Source: Marinobacter antarcticus (GTDB lineage Bacteria; Pseudomonadota; Gammaproteobacteria; Pseudomonadales; Oleiphilaceae). From it: a stretch of 32,259 nucleotides of DNA. Positions 27,247 to 32,259 of this stretch are shown piece after piece (the stretch's first letter is position 1; each line of letters opens with the position of its first letter). The notes under the pieces were generated by a model. That model worked only from the letters and a program-made list of their open reading frames with translations, did not search any database and was not told where the DNA came from. The stretch lies in NCBI RefSeq assembly GCF_011049865.1, contig NZ_DRGY01000024.1, positions 1 through 32,259 of the forward strand, written 5' to 3'. Position numbers and translations under genes: made by a program.

Positions 27247-28293
27247 TCAGTGTTTATTGTCGGATCTTTCCAGAATTCGATGGCACCAGTTCAGGTTAGC
27301 CAAATACCAGCTGACCGTTTGCCGAATACCGGAATCAAAGGTTTCTCTGGGCTGCCAGAGCAACTCACGGCCGATTTTTTCGATGTCAACCGCATAGCGG
27401 CGATCGTGCCCCGGCCGATCCGTTACATGAGAAATCAGCTCCTTGAAAGTAGACAGGCCGGCGGGCTTGTTTTCAACCAATTCGTCGAGGCAGCGGCACA
27501 CACAGTGCACTACTTCAAGGTTGGTTTTCTCACTTTGCCCGCCAATGTTGTAGGTATCGCCTAGCTTGCCATCTCTCAGCACCGCGTAAAGCGCCTCAAC
27601 GTGGTCCTCGACAAACAACCAATCGCGAACCTGAAGGCCATCACCGTAGACCGGTAAGGGCTTGCCAGCCAAAGCGTTGAGGATCATCAGCGGGATCAAC
27701 TTTTCAGGAAACTGGAAGGGGCCGTAATTGTTTGAGCAGTTGCTGACAACAACGGGTAAGCCATAAGTCCTGTACCAGGCGCGTACCAAATGATCGGAGC
27801 TGGCTTTGCTGGCGGAGTATGGTGAACTCGGTGCATAGGGAGTGATCTCGGTGAACGGCTCATCAGTGGCATCAAGATCGCCGTACACTTCGTCCGTGCT
27901 GACGTGATGAAACCGAAATACTTCTCGCCTGGGCTCTGGCAAGGCCAGCCAGTGCTGTCGCGCCACTTCAAGCAACGTGCAGGTGCCAACGATGTTGGTT
28001 TGAATGAACGCGGCAGGGCCGGCTATGGAGCGATCCACATGGGTCTCTGCCGCCAAATGCATCACTGCATCTGGTTGATGGGCGTCGAAAACAGCCTGCA
28101 AGGCGTTCTGATCACAAATATCGACCTGTTCAAACCGGTATCGAGCGCTGGCAGCAGCCTTATCCGGTGATTCCAGATTGCCCGCGTAGGTCAACACATC
28201 AACATTTACTACTTCGGTATCGGTTTTTGCGATGAGGTACCGGATCATCGCCGAGCCAATAAAACCGGCGCCACCGGTTACCAGAATTTTCAT
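27247..28293 (-). CDS. rfbB: dTDP-glucose 4,6-dehydratase
   Basis: A 348-residue RfbB/RmlB/RffG enzyme of the extended short-chain dehydrogenase family; it converts dTDP-glucose to dTDP-4-keto-6-deoxyglucose with bound NAD. The Rossmann motif is GGAGFIG (residues 7-13), the catalytic Thr133-Asp134-Glu135 lies in VSTDEVYGD, and the YXXXK pair is Tyr159 and Lys163 (YSASK). Other typical blocks are [27 protein letters not shown] and [13 protein letters not shown]. It precedes rfbA by 22 bases. The 82-base gap upstream has an AT-rich TATATAAT around 28317-28324 that could be part of a promoter, without a clear -35. Confidence 0.97.
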   Translation of the reverse strand: MKILVTGGAGFIGSAMIRYLIAKTDTEVVNVDVLTYAGNLESPDKAAASARYRFEQVDICDQNALQAVFDAHQPDAVMHLAAETHVDRSIAGPAAFIQTNIVGTCTLLEVARQHWLALPEPRREVFRFHHVSTDEVYGDLDATDEPFTEITPYAPSSPYSASKASSDHLVRAWYRTYGLPVVVSNCSNNYGPFQFPEKLIPLMILNALAGKPLPVYGDGLQVRDWLFVEDHVEALYAVLRDGKLGDTYNIGGQSEKTNLEVVHCVCRCLDELVENKPAGLSTFKELISHVTDRPGHDRRYAVDIEKIGRELLWQPRETFDSGIRQTVSWYLANLNWCHRILERSDNKH

Positions 28294-28375
28294 ATCACGC
28301 GTCCATCAGGATGGGTCATATATAATCACCGACAACCAGCCTGATCTCTATTCTCGTCATTGAAAGTATCCTTGG

Positions 28376-29443
28376 CTAATGGGGCGTTTTAGCCAACTCC
28401 CTACGAAGACGACGTCTTACTTTCAATTTTCTGATCAGGTTCAACGGTTTGGATTTTAACGTTTGCTTTTTTTCAGTCAAAAACTGATCGACCGCATCCA
28501 GAACCCTCTCACTTGAACGCCCATCAAAAAACCCGTGAAGATCACGACACAGTTGTTTTTGTGCATCGAGAAGTTCTTCGGGGCGCTGGACGGCCAGCAT
28601 CAGCCCATCCTCCAGTTGCTCAATGGCCTGAACATCAATGAGGTAAGGACCCGGCATTTTTGTTCGGAAAGTAACCACAGGCCTCTCGAGAAACATGAAT
28701 TCAAACATGATCGATGAGGTATCACACAACATAAGATCGGCTTCAGGCAAAAGCGGTATCAAATCCTCATCGCTTTCAACAAACCTCAGGTTGGCGCTCT
28801 GCATTGATCGATACCGATCAACGGTACTCTCGTCCATTTTCGGGTGCAGCGTCACGATAAATCGCCATTTTCCGCTCTTCGAAAGCGTCTCGATTTTATC
28901 TGCAAGCTGGGGTGCGCAAGTAACCGAACGGCTGAATGTCGAAGCGAAAAACACGGTTGGAGACTCTCCCTCACTGCGAGCGCGTTCGCCGCCGCTCACA
29001 TCCTTGAGCAATGAGTCGAGCTTGGGCCAACCGGTCTTCGCCACTGAAAAATGCCCCAGCTCTTGCGCCAGAGCCTGAAACTTTTCAGTGTCCTTTTCAG
29101 CGTGGGTGCAGTAGAGGTCAAACCAGCCCCGAATTCGATAATGGTCGCTTTCGTCTTCGCTTTTGTGGCCTCGTTTATTTCTTGCCATCCCATGGAACAC
29201 CTCTACCTTTATTCCAGGGAAAAAGTAGGGCACCCAATCACCGGGCACAAACGTTGCCTCCGCTCCGTAGGCTTCCACCTCTTTTACGGTTTTTAGCCGC
29301 GTCTCATCCGGCTTCAATGGCGCCGCTGAGCACCCCGCAACAAACCAGGCAACCTCGTCGCCTCGACGCCCGATTTCAGCTTGCAATGGCCGCAGTATGG
29401 AATAGGAGTAGGGTTGATTCACAAAAAAGAGGTAGCGCCGCAT
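28376..29443 (-). CDS. CDP-glycerol glycerophosphotransferase-like protein
   Basis: A 355-residue protein that resembles the CDP-glycerol:poly(glycerophosphate) glycerophosphotransferase family (Glyphos_transf), best known from teichoic acid synthesis. Supporting blocks are VEVFHGMARNKRG, GWPKLDSLL, VFFASTFSRS, FIVTLHPKMDES and LLPEADLMLCDTSSIMFEFM followed by RPVVTFRTKM. The HP and DTSS motifs fit the family's active-site region. The C terminus is very basic, which could help it hold to the membrane. Its ATG follows the stop of the preceding GT4 gene with no gap (TGAATG). In Gram-negative surface loci such proteins may add glycerol phosphate or a sugar; the true substrate here is unknown. 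Confidence 0.7.
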   Translation of the reverse strand: MRRYLFFVNQPYSYSILRPLQAEIGRRGDEVAWFVAGCSAAPLKPDETRLKTVKEVEAYGAEATFVPGDWVPYFFPGIKVEVFHGMARNKRGHKSEDESDHYRIRGWFDLYCTHAEKDTEKFQALAQELGHFSVAKTGWPKLDSLLKDVSGGERARSEGESPTVFFASTFSRSVTCAPQLADKIETLSKSGKWRFIVTLHPKMDESTVDRYRSMQSANLRFVESDEDLIPLLPEADLMLCDTSSIMFEFMFLERPVVTFRTKMPGPYLIDVQAIEQLEDGLMLAVQRPEELLDAQKQLCRDLHGFFDGRSSERVLDAVDQFLTEKKQTLKSKPLNLIRKLKVRRRLRRELAKTPH

Positions 29444-30562
29444 TCAGTTCTGACCCGTTAACTCGCAATAGATTTTACCCATCTGCTCCACCGTCCGGGA
29501 GGTATGGAAATGAGTCGCTATCCGTTGGCGTGCACACTGCCCTATCTGATTCAGACGGCCCCGGTCCCGATAAAGCTCAAGCAGTGCATCACTGAGTGAT
29601 TGCGCATCATTGGGTGGCACCACAAGCCCGCTAATACCGTGCTCAACAAGTTCGGGCATGCCTCCAACGTCGGTTACCACTGGCGCCACGCCGTAAGACA
29701 TGGCCTCAATGACAGCGCGCGGCAGGCCTTCACGCTCCTTGGAGGGCAACACAAACACATCACTGGCCGCCGCCAGAGCAGGCGCATCCTTCCTGAACCC
29801 GGTGAAGTGCACGCGCTCGGGGTGAGGCAATGCCTGAACCTGTTGCTTGAGCGCTTCGTTACGGTCGAGATCGCCGACCAGTAGCAAGTGAACAACAACA
29901 TCCGAAGGCAGGCTTGCCAGCGCATCAACAAGCACGTCAAAGCCTTTTCTTGGTACATCCCTTCCGGTACAGCAAACCGTGAATGCCCCCTCCGGAATGC
30001 CAACTTCTTGAAGATCCGCGGGGGTCTCTTGATACCAGTCCAGATCATGGCCCTTATAAACCGTGATCAGCTTCGCGGGCGGCAAGTGCAACCAGAGAAA
30101 ATGCAGGCCCGCAAGATAGTCTCGAATGGCATCCGCAACGCAGACAATACGGTCCACCCGTGGGTGAAGAAAGGTAATCCAGGATTCAGGATTGAGAAAG
30201 CTGATGTTGCCAATAATGCCCCGATACGCGACAATTTTTACCGACATTCCCCGGCTAGCCCGCAACGCACAGGCAAGCGCTCGCGGGTTGAACACTTGCA
30301 CAACATCGTACTTGCCGGTCTCAAGCGCCTTGCGAATAGACGCCGTTCCTTCTTTGTCAAAACGATTGCGCAGCGCCATTGAACCCACAATCAGACCGGC
30401 ATTGTTCAATCTCTCAAAATTCGCGCCATCCGGATTCGCCATAACGCCTATGGGAAACCCCTGCGCTTTGAGGCCGATGAACAGTTCGCTTTCTGGCCGA
30501 TCACATTTATCGGTTAAACAAAGAATGCCAGGGAGTTTTTCTGGGGACTGTGTTTCGCTCAA
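29444..30562 (-). CDS. GT4 glycosyltransferase
   Basis: A 372-residue GT-B fold GT4 transferase. The N-terminal domain includes VVQVFNPRALACALRAS and VKIVAYRGIIGN. The donor domain has CTGRDVPRKGFDVLVDAL, HFTGFRKDAPALAAASDVF and the Glu-X7-Glu motif in KEREGLPRAVIEAMSYGV, followed by GGMPELVEHGISGLVVPP. The start is TTG at 30562, with AAGGA seven bases upstream. It abuts the glycerophosphotransferase-like gene. The 159-base gap to kdkA (30563-30721) holds no gene I can support. Role: addition of a sugar to LPS core or a lipid-linked glycan, sugar unknown. Confidence 0.88.
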   Translation of the reverse strand: MSETQSPEKLPGILCLTDKCDRPESELFIGLKAQGFPIGVMANPDGANFERLNNAGLIVGSMALRNRFDKEGTASIRKALETGKYDVVQVFNPRALACALRASRGMSVKIVAYRGIIGNISFLNPESWITFLHPRVDRIVCVADAIRDYLAGLHFLWLHLPPAKLITVYKGHDLDWYQETPADLQEVGIPEGAFTVCCTGRDVPRKGFDVLVDALASLPSDVVVHLLLVGDLDRNEALKQQVQALPHPERVHFTGFRKDAPALAAASDVFVLPSKEREGLPRAVIEAMSYGVAPVVTDVGGMPELVEHGISGLVVPPNDAQSLSDALLELYRDRGRLNQIGQCARQRIATHFHTSRTVEQMGKIYCELTGQN

Positions 30563-30721
30563 ACCCGATTCCTTTTACTCTTGTTGTGATTGTCGTTACA
30601 CGGCGTTGTGCTGCTGATACGGCATAGTATCCTTCTGTGGCACAGTCTACTGCCTGACAAAAAGAAAGTCGCGGGGACAACGGCTCATGAAATATTTGTC
30701 AGCCACAAAGCCAATCTCGGT

Positions 30722-31498
30722 TCACCCAGCGTTACCTTGGCAGTCGTTATGTCCTTTTATGCCCCCCCCGTCAAAACCCTCTTTATAACCCTCTTCCAGT
30801 GCCGCCCATCGGCTTTCAAGATCTCCTGCACCCGCTTGTCGCCAGTTCAGGCGGCTCAGGGAGCGATGAAGTCTGGCAAGATTTGCGGTTTTCCAAGACG
30901 CGTCCTGCTTTGGCTTTTCTTTGATCTCCCCCTTATCAAAATCAATCAGGTAAAAGCCGTCTTCCCGAACCAGAACATTGAAACAGTTCAAATCGGCATG
31001 ACAAATGCCTGCATCATGAAATCGACGAAGCGTTATGCCAAGAGATCGCCATTGGCCCAGAGAAAGATGGCCAACACGGTCCGCCAATGGCTCAGTATCC
31101 CTCAATCGCTCGACAAGAATGGCGCTTTGGTAACAAGCCACAGCGGTTTTTTGATAGCACGCCGCAATAGGTTTGGGCACAGGAAAGCCGTCGTTGTGCA
31201 ACTTCAACAGGAGCCGGAATTCAGAAAACGAACGAACGCGTTTTTCGCCAAGATAGAGATAGGCCGATTTAAGAAGTTTTGCAACGAGGCCACCCCGCAA
31301 GTACCTTCTCAACACCGCTGAAAGGTCAGCAGTCTCAACAAACCATGCGCCCCCGCGACCGCCGCTGGAGACCGGCTCTGCGGCTGTTCCCCAAGCGTCC
31401 GGATTAAACCAGTCCGGAGTCACAAGGCTCCCATAGTCCTCGTGAGCTATAGACACAACGTTGCGCTCTCGCGAAATATTTACACCATCGGCCATCAT
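30722..31498 (-). CDS. kdkA: Kdo kinase (LPS kinase KdkA)
   Basis: A 258-residue kinase of the KdkA/WaaP superfamily with a protein-kinase-like fold; KdkA phosphorylates position 4 of Kdo on Kdo-lipid A at the inner membrane. The catalytic loop is HADLNCFNVL (about residues 167-176) with His-X-Asp and Asn, and the metal-binding motif is IDFDKG (about 185-190). The N-terminal part has the glycine-rich SSGGRGGAWFV and LRRYLRGG, both typical of KdkA. ATG at 31498 is the chosen start; an in-frame GTG at 31510 adds four residues. It leads the minus-strand run and is divergent from the heptosyltransferase gene. Confidence 0.9.
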   Translation of the reverse strand: MMADGVNISRERNVVSIAHEDYGSLVTPDWFNPDAWGTAAEPVSSGGRGGAWFVETADLSAVLRRYLRGGLVAKLLKSAYLYLGEKRVRSFSEFRLLLKLHNDGFPVPKPIAACYQKTAVACYQSAILVERLRDTEPLADRVGHLSLGQWRSLGITLRRFHDAGICHADLNCFNVLVREDGFYLIDFDKGEIKEKPKQDASWKTANLARLHRSLSRLNWRQAGAGDLESRWAALEEGYKEGFDGGGIKGHNDCQGNAG

Positions 31499-31510
31499 GG
31501 TTCTCGTCAC

Positions 31511-31660
31511 AATGAATAAAAATCGCTTTCAACCGCCCCGAACGACCTGAGACGATTTCCGCTGAGTCAGTTAGAATACTCCAAAGTTTATCAATGATCG
31601 CCAGCAAAGCTCCACGGAGGGCCAAAGCGATTTAATGAAACCCCTCAGGATTTCGGTTTG
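31511..31660. promoter_or_regulatory. Divergent kdkA/heptosyltransferase intergenic region
   Basis: This 150-base gap must carry promoters for both divergent genes, but I find no convincing -35/-10 pair on either strand. TAGAAT (31572-31577, plus) and TTGATA (31589-31594, minus) are isolated partial matches. An eight-codon frame, ATG at 31635 to TGA at 31659-31661 (MKPLRISV), overlaps the heptosyltransferase start by one base as TGATG and could couple translation. Confidence 0.3.
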
Positions 31661-32259
31661 ATGAAATCAGTCTGCATTCTTCGCTTGTCTGCGATAGGCG
31701 ATGTCACCCATGTTGTGCCAGTTGTTCTCAGCCTTCAACACCAATGTCCGGGTGTCCGCATCACCTGGGTTATTGGCAAAATTGAGTCACGGCTGGTCGG
31801 CGATCTTCCTGGCGTTGAGTTCATTGTGTTCGACAAAAAAAAGGGTTGGCGCGGTTATGCCGAGCTACAGAGGACGCTCAGACGACAACGATTTGATGCC
31901 CTACTGCACATGCAGGTCGCATTCAGGGCAAACCTGGCGTCTGCCTGCATTCGCGCTAACATTCGTGTCGGGTATGACAAAGCACGGAGTAAAGACTTAC
32001 ATGGATTGTTTATCAATCGCCGGATTCCAGCGGCCAACAGGCAGCATGTTCGGGATTGCCTTGCGAGTTTTATGACACCGCTGGGTCTTGAGTCTGCGCC
32101 GGCCAGATGGGTGATACCCGTTTCAGATGCTGACCGGAGTTTCGCGTCGACTCACCTGAGGGAGGATCGTAAAAATCTCATTATCAGCCCCTGCGCAAGC
32201 CATGTGCTTCGCAACTGGTCAGTGGAGCGCTACGCGCAACTGGCTGACTATGCCGCCAG
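31661..32259 (+). CDS. GT9 heptosyltransferase, 3' end beyond window
   Basis: The first 199 codons of an ADP-heptose:LPS heptosyltransferase of family GT9 (WaaC/WaaF type), which adds heptose to the inner core. It opens MKSVCILRLSAIGDVTHVVP, the typical GT9 N terminus with the acid residue in AIGDV. Further family blocks are ITWVIGKIE, FDALLHMQVAFRANLAS, RVGYDKARSKDLHGLF and, near the cut, ISPCASHVLRNWSVERYAQL, where the GT9 donor domain begins. AGGA ten bases before the ATG is a modest ribosome-binding site. The gene runs off the right edge. Heptosyltransferase I (WaaC) seems more likely than II because of the nearby Kdo genes, but this is not settled. Confidence 0.9.
   Translation, partial: MKSVCILRLSAIGDVTHVVPVVLSLQHQCPGVRITWVIGKIESRLVGDLPGVEFIVFDKKKGWRGYAELQRTLRRQRFDALLHMQVAFRANLASACIRANIRVGYDKARSKDLHGLFINRRIPAANRQHVRDCLASFMTPLGLESAPARWVIPVSDADRSFASTHLREDRKNLIISPCASHVLRNWSVERYAQLADYAA

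Noticed and set aside
12900..32259. A defence system or mobile element hidden in the accessory locus
   Set aside because: Every large frame matches LPS or nucleotide-sugar families; no nuclease, helicase, transposase or integrase motif was seen.

Overview
The window reads as chromosomal DNA of a marine gammaproteobacterium. The nearest match I can recall for the gene orders and protein sequences is Marinobacter or a close relative, but no search was run. Supporting gene pairs are rppH-ptsP, nudF-yqiB(DUF1249)-cpdA (the E. coli order), divergent metR/metE, and divergent TPP-riboswitch-thiC/tolC. Coding density is high. I see no tRNA, rRNA, CRISPR array, insertion sequence or prophage.

Layout. 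Bases 1-11.4 kb hold housekeeping genes: ptsP (partial, leaving the window) and rppH on the minus strand; a HAD-IB phosphatase on plus; an RlmI-like rRNA methyltransferase and gcvH on minus, separated by a 109-bp palindromic repeat; metR (minus) divergent from metE (plus); cpdA, yqiB and nudF on minus; then thiC on minus behind a well-formed TPP riboswitch. tolC (plus) follows at 11.4-12.8 kb and a strong hairpin separates it from convergent waaA.

Bases 12.9-32.3 kb are a lipid A / LPS core / surface glycan locus that changes strand repeatedly. It runs: waaA (minus); an lpxL-type acyltransferase, an ELM1-family protein and two GT4 glycosyltransferases (plus, overlapping); a WaaE-like GT2 (minus); manC/algA, a second acyltransferase and an O-antigen-ligase/GT2 fusion (plus, overlapping); then a long minus-strand set, read in transcription order as kdkA, a GT4, a CDP-glycerol-transferase-like gene, rfbB, rfbA, wecF, a left-handed beta-helix acyltransferase and wecE. 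A GT9 heptosyltransferase runs off the right edge on plus.

How the genes work together. RfbA and RfbB make dTDP-4-keto-6-deoxyglucose. WecE aminates it, the beta-helix protein is a candidate N-acetyltransferase in place of the GNAT enzyme WecD, and WecF is a Fuc4NAc transferase. This is the Fuc4NAc branch of enterobacterial common antigen, placed here in an LPS-core locus; no rmlC/rmlD rhamnose genes are in view. WaaA plus KdkA suggests a phosphorylated Kdo inner core.

Most unusual points. (1) thiC has three apparent deletions compared with its family: an N-terminal frameshift, loss of a conserved segment of about 16 residues, and loss of the C-terminal CX2CX4C iron-sulfur motif with a frameshift, while the TPP riboswitch looks intact. 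(2) The O-antigen ligase domain is fused to a GT2 domain and lacks the usual large periplasmic loop with its conserved His. These could be real gene decay or sequence/assembly error, which raw reads would settle.
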